A DNA stretch of 64,000 nucleotides from Tepidibacter aestuarii (GTDB lineage Bacteria > Bacillota > Clostridia > Peptostreptococcales > Peptostreptococcaceae), in contig NZ_OW235315.1 of NCBI RefSeq assembly GCF_934924865.1, forward strand, positions 2,666,001-2,730,000. Direction: 5' to 3'. Made by a program: the position numbers and the translations under genes. Below, one piece after another: positions 29,173 through 38,550 of the stretch (its first letter is position 1; every line of letters begins with the position of its first letter). The notes beneath the pieces are model-generated. The model ran no database searches, was not told the origin of the DNA, and worked only from the letters and a program-made list of their open reading frames with translations.

Positions 29173-29342
29173 TGTTTTGCTCCTTTCAAAACTTATCTGT
29201 TAACTACATTTTAAAGAATACATGTTAACTGAATATTAAATCCATGTTGGTTTTTTGTTTTTTTTGTTTATTTCTTGTTAAATTACAATACAAAAACAAA
29301 TTTAACAACAATAATCCAACGTATTTATACTTATTTATAATA
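29173..29342. other. intergenic, upstream of the PHP/ABC operon
   Basis: Contains two TTAACA hexamers on the minus strand 25 bases apart, suggestive of but not matching an 11-bp-periodic Pho box. Nothing else is supported. Confidence 0.35.
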
Positions 29343-29385
29343 AAAAAACAACCCTCATTTAACAAAAATGAAAGTTGTTTTTTCG
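29343..29385 (-). terminator. terminator, usable in both directions
   Basis: AACAAC and TCATTT arms pair with AAATGA and GTTGTT; T runs flank both ends. It is about 150 bases downstream of the DUF421 gene. Confidence 0.7.
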
Positions 29386-29531
29386 CAAAATACAAAACTA
29401 AAACAATATTTATTCTAATTTTTTAGACTATATACATATATATAAAATTCCCATTATCTTAATAATATAAATTATATTAACTATATTATAATAATGAGTG
29501 TGAATGCATATAAAACCTTATATAGTAGAAT

Positions 29532-30203
29532 TTATTTTTTATCTATATATATAGTTCCATCACTTTTTATTTCGGCATAAAATACTTCGTCAATTCTATT
29601 TATTCCAGCTTCTTTTAATTGTTGATATAACCATTCATGATTTATATTTAATTCTTTTAAATTTTTATTAATTAATTTCCCGTCTACAATAATTTCACTA
29701 GGTATATACATAGGCTTAGTTACTTTTATAGTCATATCTTTTTTTGTAACTTCTTGATAATCCACTTTTTTCAACACACTTAATTTACCATCTGGTTCTA
29801 AAATAGCATACTCTACTTCACTAATTGAAAAAATACCATCATTTCTAAGCATCATACTCAAATCATCCATATTTATTCTCATTTCTGCTAATCTTTCATT
29901 AAGTATTTTCCCTTTTTTTATTACAATAGTAGGCTCTCCATCTAATACAACTCTTGCTTTAGGAAATTTTAAAGAAATATAATCAATAAAGATAGTTAGA
30001 AAAGTCCAGCAAATCAAACTTACTATTCCATTTATTAAAGAAATATTTGATTGAGCTGAAAAATTAGCTGCAATAGAACCAAGGGTAATTCCTGTTATAT
30101 AATTAAAAAAAGTTAATTGGCTCAGTTGTTTCTTTCCTAATATACGAGTTAGAAGTAATAACACCATAAAAGAAATTATAGTTCTTAATATTATGTCTAA
30201 CAT
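29532..30203 (-). CDS. DUF421 membrane protein (YetF/YcaP-like)
   Basis: 223 residues: three N-terminal helices with the family motif RILGKKQLSQLTFFNYITGITLGSIA shortened here to its start, then a cytoplasmic alpha/beta region containing DGEPTIVIKKGKI. Function of the family is unknown, although some YetF-like proteins affect spores and stress. It stands alone, with no operon partner. Confidence 0.85.
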   Translation of the reverse strand: MLDIILRTIISFMVLLLLTRILGKKQLSQLTFFNYITGITLGSIAANFSAQSNISLINGIVSLICWTFLTIFIDYISLKFPKARVVLDGEPTIVIKKGKILNERLAEMRINMDDLSMMLRNDGIFSISEVEYAILEPDGKLSVLKKVDYQEVTKKDMTIKVTKPMYIPSEIIVDGKLINKNLKELNINHEWLYQQLKEAGINRIDEVFYAEIKSDGTIYIDKK

Positions 30204-30346
30204 ACTAACATCCTTTCTTAAAGTATTAATCTCCTATATCTTCCCCATAAAATCATATTTATTTCTAGTATTTTCATAAAACCATATCTTTTTTTATTAA
30301 ATAATTATTTAAAGCAATACGCATCATGTAATAGAATCTACAAAAT

Positions 30347-31522
30347 TTATTTTACAGATATTTTTTTACTAGTATATAAATTTTTGTTTTTATTTGAATC
30401 ATTTTGAAACTTAAAATCATATGAATAAATCCATCCTGCAAAAACTGCAGTTATAGGTGCTACTAGAATAAGCCCTATACTACCAACTACAGTTCTCATT
30501 ATTTCTGCTGATACCATTTTTAAATTTAATATTTGAGTTAAACTTGTTTGCCTAGTCGTAAATAACATAAGTAATGTTAAATACCCTCCTGAATAAGCCA
30601 ATAATAAAGTTGTAGTCATCGTTCCTATTACCGATCTTCCTACATTAAACCCAGATTTAATTAAATCTTTTCGGGATATATCAGGCTTGTTTATTCTTAT
30701 TTCTTCCATAGAAGCAGCTATATCCATAGCTATATCCATAGAGGCTCCAGAAGCTCCTATTATTATAGATGAATAAAAAATATGTTGCATATTCAGATTC
30801 ATATATCCACTAAATATTAGTGTTTGAGCAAAAGGAGCTGTCATTCCATATAACTCCATTTGATTTCCAAAAAATACAGTTATTATTATAGTTGAAATAA
30901 GTCCAAATATAGTCCCTACAAATGCTGATATTCCTTTTTTATTAAAGCCTGCAACAGAAAATATGATTATTGCTGATAATAATGCTAATGTCAAAGTCGT
31001 AGTTATTAATGGATTTTTTCCTTCTAATAAATTAGTGATTAAAAATTGCCATATAACAAATAGACTTGCAATAAAAGAAAAAAGTGCTTTTAATCCTATT
31101 AACTTTGCATAAACCAATAAGCATAAAACAAATACAGCAAATAATATTAATTGCCAACCTTGTCTATATAAAGAAACTACTTTTGCTCCAGTAATCATAT
31201 CATTTTCAACCATTAACGAAACTAATATTGTATCACCTTCTTTACAAAATTCATCAATTTCTAAACTCCCAACTAAATGGTTTACTGAATTTATTTGTTT
31301 ATTTTTAAATTTAGAATTAAGTATTTTAATTTCTAATTGTTGGTCTCCAATTCTAGATATACCAGCTTGATTAACATTACTATTATCAGCTTTTAATACT
31401 TTAGCTTTAGCTTCTATATAATCATTGCTCTCTTGTGATTTGTAATCACTATAACCATGGACTACAGAAAATACTAAAAATAAAATAAACAAAAATATAA
31501 AAATCTTGTATTGCCTTTTCAT
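30347..31522 (-). CDS. YibE/F-family membrane protein
   Basis: 391 residues with an N-terminal anchor, an extracytoplasmic beta-rich segment (about 30-120) and seven to eight helices. Family marker GASGASMDIAMDIAASMEEI appears near residue 255. The role of YibE/F is not established; transport has been proposed. It lies between DUF421 and the alkaline phosphatase gene, all on the same strand but with their own intergenic gaps. Confidence 0.82.
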   Translation of the reverse strand: MKRQYKIFIFLFILFLVFSVVHGYSDYKSQESNDYIEAKAKVLKADNSNVNQAGISRIGDQQLEIKILNSKFKNKQINSVNHLVGSLEIDEFCKEGDTILVSLMVENDMITGAKVVSLYRQGWQLILFAVFVLCLLVYAKLIGLKALFSFIASLFVIWQFLITNLLEGKNPLITTTLTLALLSAIIIFSVAGFNKKGISAFVGTIFGLISTIIITVFFGNQMELYGMTAPFAQTLIFSGYMNLNMQHIFYSSIIIGASGASMDIAMDIAASMEEIRINKPDISRKDLIKSGFNVGRSVIGTMTTTLLLAYSGGYLTLLMLFTTRQTSLTQILNLKMVSAEIMRTVVGSIGLILVAPITAVFAGWIYSYDFKFQNDSNKNKNLYTSKKISVK

Positions 31523-31558
31523 ATATCAGCACCTCTTATCATTTAATAATTATATAAT

Positions 31559-31586
31559 AAGAGCCAAGTATAAACTTGACTCTTAA
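31559..31586 (-). terminator. terminator of the alkaline phosphatase gene
   Basis: On the minus strand AAGAGTCAAGT, TTAT and ACTTGGCTCTT, followed by ATTATTATATA, just after the stop codon. Confidence 0.8.
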
Positions 31587-31596
31587 ACTAATTAAA

Positions 31597-33087
31597 TTAT
31601 TTAGCTTTCTTAATTTCAGTTAATTTAAAATCCATTATCTCAGCCATAGTTTTTGCTATTTCAGTATTATCTTTAAATCCTTCAAAAGCTTGTGCATTTA
31701 CCCCTATTGCTGACATAGGTATTTGAGTTGCAGAGTGAGCAAAAGTTGTCCAGTAAGCATTTGCTCTTTTTGATAATATATGAGTAGTTGCTATAGCAAC
31801 AGGATTATAAGATCCATATGTTTTTTCATCTTTTTGTCCCTTATCAACTATATCCATAGCCTTATTTAATTCTTTTAATTCTTCTTGCGTTAAATCTTTC
31901 AATCCAAAATTATCTTGTATATATTTTATGTACTCTTCTCTATTTCCGTTATATACATTTTGTAACGTATCCTCAACTGAAACTTTTACATCTTTTAGTT
32001 GATCTAATTTTAGGAAATAATTTTTGCCAAATCCAAGTCCCATTCCACCTGTTTCATGGTCTCCTACTACAACTATTAAAGTTTCATCTTTATGTTCCTG
32101 ATAAAAATCTATAGCTTCTTTTACAGCTTTATCAAAAGCTACTACATCATGAATAACTCCTGTTAAATCATTTGCATGTCCTGCATGGTCTATTCTTCCA
32201 CCTTCAACCATTAAGAAAAACCCATCTTCATCTTTTGATAAAGTTTCTATAGCTTTATCAGTTATTTCAGCTAAACTTGGAACATTATTGTTTTGCATTC
32301 TATCAATTTCATATGGCATATGTGATCCCGTAAATGCAGCAAACACCTTTTCTTGTTCAGATGGCTTATAATTTCTAAAACTATCTGATTGCTCTGCTCC
32401 ATAAAATACTTTATAGCCTTGGTCATCAAATTCAGATAATAAGTTTCTATCATCTGTTCTCTTTGACTTGCCAATACTCGGCATAGCATCAACCCAGCCT
32501 TGTGGAAGGAAGTGTCTTGCTCCACCACCTGCAAAGAAATCAACTCCACTATCTAAGTAGTCTAATGCTATTTCATTTTCATTATTTCTGCTAATATTAT
32601 GAGATGCAAATGATGCAGGAGTAGCATGAGTTAGTCTAGTAGTTGTTACTATACCTGTTGCTTTTCCATTTCTTTCAGCTTCTTCAATTAAAGTTGTTAC
32701 ATCTTTTCCATCTGGCGTTTTTGCAATTACTCCATTATTAGTTTTATTTCCTGTCGCTAAAGCTGTTCCTGCTGCTGCTGAATCAGTTACTAAAGAATTT
32801 AAAGAATGAGTAGTATTAATACCAACAGATGGTAAATTGTTTATGTTTAGTTTAAAATCTTTATTTTTTGTCGTTTCTTGCACATAATATTCTGCTGCTT
32901 GTCTTTGAGCAGCTCCTAAACCATCTCCTATAAAATAAAATACATATTTAGGAGCTTTACCATTAATATCACTTTTTCCACTAGCTGATACATTATCCAA
33001 AGGTTTATTTCCAAAATTACCTACTAATAACGTAAAAGCCAATGCTCCTGCGAAAATCTTAGATTTTAAATTTTTTTTACTAAGCAT
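31597..33087 (-). CDS. phoA: secreted alkaline phosphatase
   Basis: 496 residues. An N-terminal signal peptide (hydrophobic AGALAFTLLVG) is followed by the metal site FIGDGLGAAQ, the nucleophilic serine in VTDSAAAGTALATG, further ligands in VEGGRIDHAGHAND and GDHETGGM, and the last histidine in FAHSA. It releases phosphate from esters outside the cell. The gene has its own promoter region with a Pho box, indicating PhoPR control under phosphate limitation. Confidence 0.95.
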   Translation of the reverse strand: MLSKKNLKSKIFAGALAFTLLVGNFGNKPLDNVSASGKSDINGKAPKYVFYFIGDGLGAAQRQAAEYYVQETTKNKDFKLNINNLPSVGINTTHSLNSLVTDSAAAGTALATGNKTNNGVIAKTPDGKDVTTLIEEAERNGKATGIVTTTRLTHATPASFASHNISRNNENEIALDYLDSGVDFFAGGGARHFLPQGWVDAMPSIGKSKRTDDRNLLSEFDDQGYKVFYGAEQSDSFRNYKPSEQEKVFAAFTGSHMPYEIDRMQNNNVPSLAEITDKAIETLSKDEDGFFLMVEGGRIDHAGHANDLTGVIHDVVAFDKAVKEAIDFYQEHKDETLIVVVGDHETGGMGLGFGKNYFLKLDQLKDVKVSVEDTLQNVYNGNREEYIKYIQDNFGLKDLTQEELKELNKAMDIVDKGQKDEKTYGSYNPVAIATTHILSKRANAYWTTFAHSATQIPMSAIGVNAQAFEGFKDNTEIAKTMAEIMDFKLTEIKKAK

Positions 33088-33146
33088 TTCATTATTCCTC
33101 CGTTATGTAAATTTTATTAATTCCATGGACAAGTATATATAAATTT

Positions 33147-33185
33147 TGTTAATTGTATATTGATTTGATGTTATTTTAATGTTAA
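33147..33185 (-). promoter_or_regulatory. Pho box upstream of alkaline phosphatase
   Basis: On the minus strand four hexamers, TTAACA, ATAACA, TCAATA and TTAACA, recur at exactly 11-bp steps (33180, 33169, 33158, 33147). This is the known geometry of Firmicutes PhoP binding sites, and the block lies just before a likely -10 (TATACT, 33132-33137). Confidence 0.75.
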
Positions 33186-33230
33186 GTAGAAATATTTATC
33201 TTTAGAGGAAAAAGACATTTTAAATAATAA

Positions 33231-33278
33231 AAGGAAGTCATATTTGAATAAATAAGCATTATCAAATATAACTTCCTT
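33231..33278 (-). terminator. terminator of the C-S lyase/antiporter operon
   Basis: AAGGAAGT plus CATATTTGA pairs with TCAAATATA plus ACTTCCTT; on the minus strand TTTTATTATT follows. It is 20 bases after the small membrane protein gene. Confidence 0.8.
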
Positions 33279-33297
33279 ATAAAATTTTTTACTTATT

Positions 33298-33576
33298 TCA
33301 ATACTTTTGAATTTTATAATTAGTTATAATCTTTAAAATTAATCCTAAAAAGAATATCCCTAAACTCATAGTCCATGCTCTTAAGCCAAAGGGTGAAATT
33401 AACAGATTAAATCCAGCTATAAAACAAGTAATATAATAAATTAAATGCACTAATAAGTTTTTTAAAATCCCCTTTACTTTAATCATCCTAAAACATAAAT
33501 AAGCTAATCTTAGATTTATAAAAGCAAGAAGCACTCCAATAATATCCTGAATTATATAGTAATAATGAAATTCCAT
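33298..33576 (-). CDS. small membrane protein of unknown function
   Basis: 92 residues with three hydrophobic stretches (about 8-27, 36-58 and 66-84), no family that I recognise. It begins two bases after the NhaC stop codon, so it is translationally coupled and may be an accessory subunit of that antiporter. It ends before a clear terminator. Confidence 0.6.
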   Translation of the reverse strand: MEFHYYYIIQDIIGVLLAFINLRLAYLCFRMIKVKGILKNLLVHLIYYITCFIAGFNLLISPFGLRAWTMSLGIFFLGLILKIITNYKIQKY

Positions 33577-33578
33577 AT

Positions 33579-35015
33579 CTATTCATTATTTTCTAAGCAA
33601 CATGCACTTGTATTTTGGACTTCCAATTCTTCATCAAATGTAGTCATTGTAATTCCTGTTGCTCCATAGAAAAGTGAAATAATAGGTGTAATCCAGTTTA
33701 AAAAACAATATGGAATAAACTCGTATGGACTTACTCCAAGTGTTTGACTTGCAAATATAGCATTTGAATTCCAAGGAATTAAAGGTGCTCCAAGAGTGGC
33801 TGTATCTTCAATAATTCTGGATAAATTTTCTGGTTTAAGTCTAAATTCCTTATACAGTGGTGTCATCAAGGTACCCACAAGTACAGATGTAAACATCATA
33901 GAAGAACTAAAAGCATTTGTAAAGTAACTTACAATAAAAGTACAGCCAACGAGTTTTGTTCTTGAGTTCCCTATTCTTTCAATCATTGGAGTTAAAAGAG
34001 CTTCTAAAAATCCAACCTTTTGTAATATTCCAGCTATTAAAAATACTATAAATACAAGCAATACAGTTTCAGCCATACTCATAATTCCACCACGATTTAG
34101 TAGTTTATTTGCATAAACCATACCTGTATCAATCGAATATCCTGATAAAAGATAGTTTAAAATATCAGACACAGCTTCTCCTTGTCTAAATACTGCAAGA
34201 ACACAACCAACAACAGCTGAACTAAGAATAGATACAATTGCTGGCTTTTGCATAAGTAAAAGAATAAATAAAAATATAATAGGTATAAATTCAACAAATC
34301 CTATTTTGAAATTTGAATCTAAAATACCTAGTACCTGATTAATTTGATTATAATCAATAGTTTTATCTGCATATTTAAATCCAATTACTGTATATAAAAC
34401 TGCTGAAATAATATAAGCTGGCCCGGTTGTATATATCATATGCTTGATATGGCTAATTAACTCTCCTCCACAAACTGCTGGAGCAAGATTTGTAGAATCA
34501 GACAATGGAGACATCTTATCTCCAAAGAAAGCTCCAGAAATAATTGCACCTGCTGTTAATCCTGCTGGTACTCCAAGACTCGAGCCAATACTAATCATAG
34601 CTAAACCAGCTGTTCCAAGTGTTCCCCAAGAAGTCCCAGTCGCAAGAGATGTAAGAGAACATAAAAGTAAAGTTGTAAGTAAAAAATATTTAGGAGTAAT
34701 AATTTTTAATCCACCATAAACTATAGAAGGAATAGTTCCACATGCAATCCAAGCACCAATCAGTACCCCTACAGATAATATTATAATATTTGATTGAAAT
34801 GCATCCTTTCCTACATCATATGCAAATTCCTCTAATTCTGAGTTTTTGTAACCTAATCTCATAGAAGCTGGGATAACAATCAACCAAGACAATAAAAACA
34901 TAGTAATAATAGATGCTCCAAATCCAATCATACCAACCATCACTAAAACTACAATTGAAACTATAAGAGTCAGTGAATACCCAAAGGTTGGTTTTTGTTT
35001 TATATTTTCTGCCAT
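33579..35015 (-). CDS. NhaC-family antiporter, sigma-54-linked
   Basis: 478 residues, about 12 helices, with GTSWGTLGTAGLAMISIG and GAFFGDKMSPLSDSTNLAP typical of NhaC. Relatives exchange Na+/H+ with malate/lactate or amino acids. The start at 35015 (MAENIKQKP) has AAGGAGG upstream; an in-frame start at 35054 lacks one. It follows a C-S lyase gene behind a sigma-54 promoter, so it may import a sulfur amino acid or export its product (inference). Confidence 0.85.
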   Translation of the reverse strand: MAENIKQKPTFGYSLTLIVSIVVLVMVGMIGFGASIITMFLLSWLIVIPASMRLGYKNSELEEFAYDVGKDAFQSNIIILSVGVLIGAWIACGTIPSIVYGGLKIITPKYFLLTTLLLCSLTSLATGTSWGTLGTAGLAMISIGSSLGVPAGLTAGAIISGAFFGDKMSPLSDSTNLAPAVCGGELISHIKHMIYTTGPAYIISAVLYTVIGFKYADKTIDYNQINQVLGILDSNFKIGFVEFIPIIFLFILLLMQKPAIVSILSSAVVGCVLAVFRQGEAVSDILNYLLSGYSIDTGMVYANKLLNRGGIMSMAETVLLVFIVFLIAGILQKVGFLEALLTPMIERIGNSRTKLVGCTFIVSYFTNAFSSSMMFTSVLVGTLMTPLYKEFRLKPENLSRIIEDTATLGAPLIPWNSNAIFASQTLGVSPYEFIPYCFLNWITPIISLFYGATGITMTTFDEELEVQNTSACCLENNE

Positions 35016-35071
35016 TTCAACATCCTCCTTAAACTTTATTTGTTCTTTAATCAAAATATCAGAATAATACT

Positions 35072-36265
35072 TTATAAAGAAACACTGTTTTCAAGTGAAT
35101 CAACAGCTTTTTTAAGTCTCTCTAAAGATTCTTTAACCATAGATCTTGGACAGGCTAAATTGATTCTTTGATAACCTTTTCCTTCAGGGCCAAAAGATAA
35201 ACCTGTATTAAGTGCTACCTTTGCTTTTTCCTTAATTAAATTCGACAAATCATCATCATCTAATCCTAACTCACTAAAATCTAACCACACTAAATAGCTT
35301 CCTTCTGGTTTTACTACATTTATCTGTGGAATATTTGTTTTAACATAATCAATTAAAAAATCTACGTTTCCTTCTAAATATTGCAATAATTCTTCTAACC
35401 ACTCTTCTCCATTATTATAAGCGGCTTCAGTGGCTACAAGACTAAAACAATTATTTCTCTTTATATCTATTGTAGTAAAAGCTTTATCTAACATCTTATA
35501 ATCATCTTCATTTGGTAAAACTACTACCGAAGTTTGAAGTCCTGCTATATTAAATGTTTTAGTTGGTGCAATACAAGTTATACTATTTTGGGAAAATTCT
35601 TCACTAATAGACGCAAATGGTGTATGCTTATAACCTTTAAAAATAATATCACTATGTATTTCATCAGAAATAACCTTTATATTATTCTTTAAACAAATTT
35701 CCCCTAATCTTATAAGTTCTTCTCTTTCCCATACTCTACCAACCGGATTATGAGGATTACAAAGAATAAATAATTTAACATTTTTATCTATTTTACTTTC
35801 TAAATCTTCATAATCCATTACATATCTTCCGTTTTCATCCTTCTTCAAAGAATTTACAATCAATTCTCTATTATTATCCTTAACAACATTAGCGAACGGA
35901 CTATATACAGGCTGTTGAATTATTATTTTATCTCCTTCATTAGTAAGTTGTTGTATCAAAAGACTTATTGAAGGTATAACCCCAGGGCTATAAATAAGCC
36001 AATCACTTTTAATATCCCAATTATGTCTTCTTTTAACCCAGTTCACTATAGACTCATTATAAGAATCCGGTCTAGTTGTGTAACCGTAAATCTCCTGATC
36101 AAGCCTGTCTCTAATAGCATCTACTATACAAGGAGCTGCCTTAAAGTCCATATCAGCTACCCACATAGGAAGTAAATCATTACTTCCATATTTTTTCTCC
36201 ATTTCAGACCACTTCGCTGAAAAGTTATCACTTCTGTCGATTATACAATCAAAATCATACTTCAT
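35072..36265 (-). CDS. PLP-dependent C-S lyase (PatB/MalY family)
   Basis: 397-residue fold-type I aminotransferase-like enzyme. The PLP lysine is in APTKTFNIAGLQTS and the cofactor-binding segments are NPHNPVGRVW and SDEIHSDIIF. PatB/MalY enzymes split cystathionine or cysteine conjugates to a thiol or sulfide, pyruvate and ammonia. It is first in an operon with an NhaC antiporter behind a sigma-54 promoter. A broken partial copy exists at 45.2-45.9 kb. Confidence 0.9.
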   Translation of the reverse strand: MKYDFDCIIDRSDNFSAKWSEMEKKYGSNDLLPMWVADMDFKAAPCIVDAIRDRLDQEIYGYTTRPDSYNESIVNWVKRRHNWDIKSDWLIYSPGVIPSISLLIQQLTNEGDKIIIQQPVYSPFANVVKDNNRELIVNSLKKDENGRYVMDYEDLESKIDKNVKLFILCNPHNPVGRVWEREELIRLGEICLKNNIKVISDEIHSDIIFKGYKHTPFASISEEFSQNSITCIAPTKTFNIAGLQTSVVVLPNEDDYKMLDKAFTTIDIKRNNCFSLVATEAAYNNGEEWLEELLQYLEGNVDFLIDYVKTNIPQINVVKPEGSYLVWLDFSELGLDDDDLSNLIKEKAKVALNTGLSFGPEGKGYQRINLACPRSMVKESLERLKKAVDSLENSVSL

Positions 36266-36316
36266 AATAAAAAGTCCTCCTAATAAAAATTAAATATTTA
36301 TCACATAAATATAATT

Positions 36317-36332
36317 AGCAAATATCATGCCA
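36317..36332 (-). promoter_or_regulatory. sigma-54 (-24/-12) promoter of the C-S lyase operon
   Basis: The minus strand reads TGGCATGATATTTGCT, matching the TGGCACGNNNNTTGCW consensus with correct spacing, about 50 bases before the ATG. The gene for a sigma-54 activator is next upstream. TTTCATGAAA at 36352-36361 could be part of its enhancer. Confidence 0.8.
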
Positions 36333-36441
36333 AAAACAAATATTTTTTTATTTCATGAAACTTATCTATTTTTCAATGTTTGTTAATATCAATTTTTTGA
36401 ATTGTCTTAACCCTACACTAATTTAAATTATTTTAAATAAC

Positions 36442-36485
36442 AAATGGGTTAAACAGCAAAACCTAATTCGCCATTTAACCCATTT
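36442..36485 (-). terminator. terminator of the sigma-54 activator gene
   Basis: AAATGGGTTAAA and TTTAACCCATTT form a 12-bp stem that includes the last codons of the gene; on the minus strand TTTGTTATTT follows. Confidence 0.7.
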
Positions 36486-38511
36486 TATTATCTTCTAAAA
36501 ATTTCAAACCACATTCATTTATTACACTTCCACCTCTACCTTTTAATACTTGAATTAATTCCAGTTCATTCAATTCTAATAAAATAGATCTTATTTCTTG
36601 TTCAGATAAAAATACACCTTTTTTAACAGCAATATTATATATTTTTTTCCTTCCAATTCTTTCTTTTCTTTCATAAGCTTTTTTAAGTTCATTTAAAACA
36701 AATATATAATCACTTTCATTTCGCTTAAATTCACTTTCTTTAACATGCATCCTTTGAAGACTATCAATATCTTCGACCATATATTTAGGAAGATGATGAA
36801 ATTGTATTATCTTTTCATCTAAATTAGCTAAGTATTCTATTATATTTTTAAGTTCCCTTACATTTCCCTCCCAATTATAATTTAAAAATATCTTTTCAAC
36901 TTCATTACTTAAAGAAAACTTTGACTTTAAACTTTTCTTTATATTTTCAAGTATAAGAATAATATCTTCTTTCCTTTGTCTTAAAGGTTTAATGTCTAAT
37001 GGTAATACATTTAATCTAAAATATAAATCTTTTCTAAACTTTTTTTCCTTTACCAGTTCCTTTAATTCTCTATTAGTAGCAGCAATAATCCTAACATCTA
37101 TATCTATCAATCTATCAGACCCTAGTCTTCTAACTTGTTTTTCTTGTATTACTCTCAATAACTTAGCTTGCAAATTCAAATCCATTTCTCCTATTTCATC
37201 TAAAAACAAAGTTCCATTATGTGCAATTTCAAATAAGCCTAATTTTCCTCCTTTTTTAGCTCCCGTAAACGACCCTTCTTCATATCCAAATAATTCACTT
37301 TGTAACAAACTCTCTTGAAAAGCTCCACAATTTATAGCTACAAAAGGACCTTCTTTTCTATAAGATTCATTATGTACAGCTTGAGCGAATAATTCTTTTC
37401 CAGTTCCAGTTTCACCTATTATTAAAATTGATGAATTAGATTTCGCCATTCTTTTAGCTATTTCCTTAGTATTATTTATCTCTTCACTAATACCTATAAT
37501 ATCATCGAAAGTATATTTACTCACATGCCCTTTCTTAAGAAGTTGAGCTCTTAATTTTGTCTGTTTTTTTTCTAAATAACTAAATGTCTTCAATTTAATT
37601 ATAAATCCATCGAAACTATTAAATTTAACATACTTTATCTCAAAAGAAACATCACGTCCATTTATTTTAATAAGTTTTTCACCCAAAGACTGTTTTCCAT
37701 TAATTATCTCATCAAAATTTATTTCATTTATATACTCTCCTATATGTCTACCAACCATTTCATTCTCATCTATATTTATAATTTTTCTAGCTATATGACT
37801 ATAAAAATACACTATACCTTTTACATTAGTACAAATAATTCCATCATCTAAAACTTTCATCAATATATCAAATTGATTTCCAAGTTTATTTGTTTCTCCT
37901 AATAATTTTTCTAGTCCACAGCTATTAGTTATTGTATTTTTAAAATACCTTTGTGTTTTTTCATCACCAATCAAATAATCTAAATTTAATTTTACAGCAA
38001 CATCAACTATAGTACTCAACTCAAGTACTCTATGTCCTATATCTATAACTTCTTTAACTTTATCTTTAATTAACCCTTTCTCTCCTGGAGTTATAGCAAT
38101 ATTAACGTCAGGTAGTTTTTTCATTTCAGGATAATAAGGAATTAGATTTATATGATCAATGCCTAATTGATATATTAGTGAAATAGTTTCTAAAGACATA
38201 TCTAAACTTAAATTAAATAATAATACATCTTTCCCTTTTTCTATTTTCCTAATCTTGTCAATGCTTGATTTTGTCAAAGTAATTCTAGGTATTATTATTT
38301 GTGCATCATCATATGTATGCTTTTTTACTTCATCATACTTTAAATATGTTGATAACAAAACTAATTTTTCTTTAATAACTTCAATTTCTCCATTTTCAAA
38401 CGCATATATTTTTATTTTTATATTATCACCTAAAAAATCTTTTATTTGTCTAGAATAAATTTTTGCAGCTTCATTTTTTAATGTTACGATAGCTAATTCT
38501 CTATTCTTCAT
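36475..38511 (-). CDS. sigma-54-dependent transcriptional activator
   Basis: 678 residues: an N-terminal sensory region (about 1-190) resembling PrpR-type domains, a PAS domain (about 205-315), the AAA+ domain with Walker A GETGTGKE, Walker B TLFLDEIGEM and the sigma-54 contact loop GSFTGA in place of GAFTGA, and a C-terminal DNA-binding part. It probably opens the -24/-12 promoter just downstream of its own gene and so controls the C-S lyase operon; the inducer is unknown. Confidence 0.92.
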   Translation of the reverse strand: MKNRELAIVTLKNEAAKIYSRQIKDFLGDNIKIKIYAFENGEIEVIKEKLVLLSTYLKYDEVKKHTYDDAQIIIPRITLTKSSIDKIRKIEKGKDVLLFNLSLDMSLETISLIYQLGIDHINLIPYYPEMKKLPDVNIAITPGEKGLIKDKVKEVIDIGHRVLELSTIVDVAVKLNLDYLIGDEKTQRYFKNTITNSCGLEKLLGETNKLGNQFDILMKVLDDGIICTNVKGIVYFYSHIARKIINIDENEMVGRHIGEYINEINFDEIINGKQSLGEKLIKINGRDVSFEIKYVKFNSFDGFIIKLKTFSYLEKKQTKLRAQLLKKGHVSKYTFDDIIGISEEINNTKEIAKRMAKSNSSILIIGETGTGKELFAQAVHNESYRKEGPFVAINCGAFQESLLQSELFGYEEGSFTGAKKGGKLGLFEIAHNGTLFLDEIGEMDLNLQAKLLRVIQEKQVRRLGSDRLIDIDVRIIAATNRELKELVKEKKFRKDLYFRLNVLPLDIKPLRQRKEDIILILENIKKSLKSKFSLSNEVEKIFLNYNWEGNVRELKNIIEYLANLDEKIIQFHHLPKYMVEDIDSLQRMHVKESEFKRNESDYIFVLNELKKAYERKERIGRKKIYNIAVKKGVFLSEQEIRSILLELNELELIQVLKGRGGSVINECGLKFLEDNKMG

Positions 38512-38550
38512 ATTTGACCTCTTTCTTTTGCTCTTTAACTTCTTGTAAAT

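Noticed and set aside
29173-29260. Pho box before the PHP/ABC operon
   Set aside because: Two TTAACA hexamers are present but 25 bases apart, not a multiple of 11; too weak to claim.
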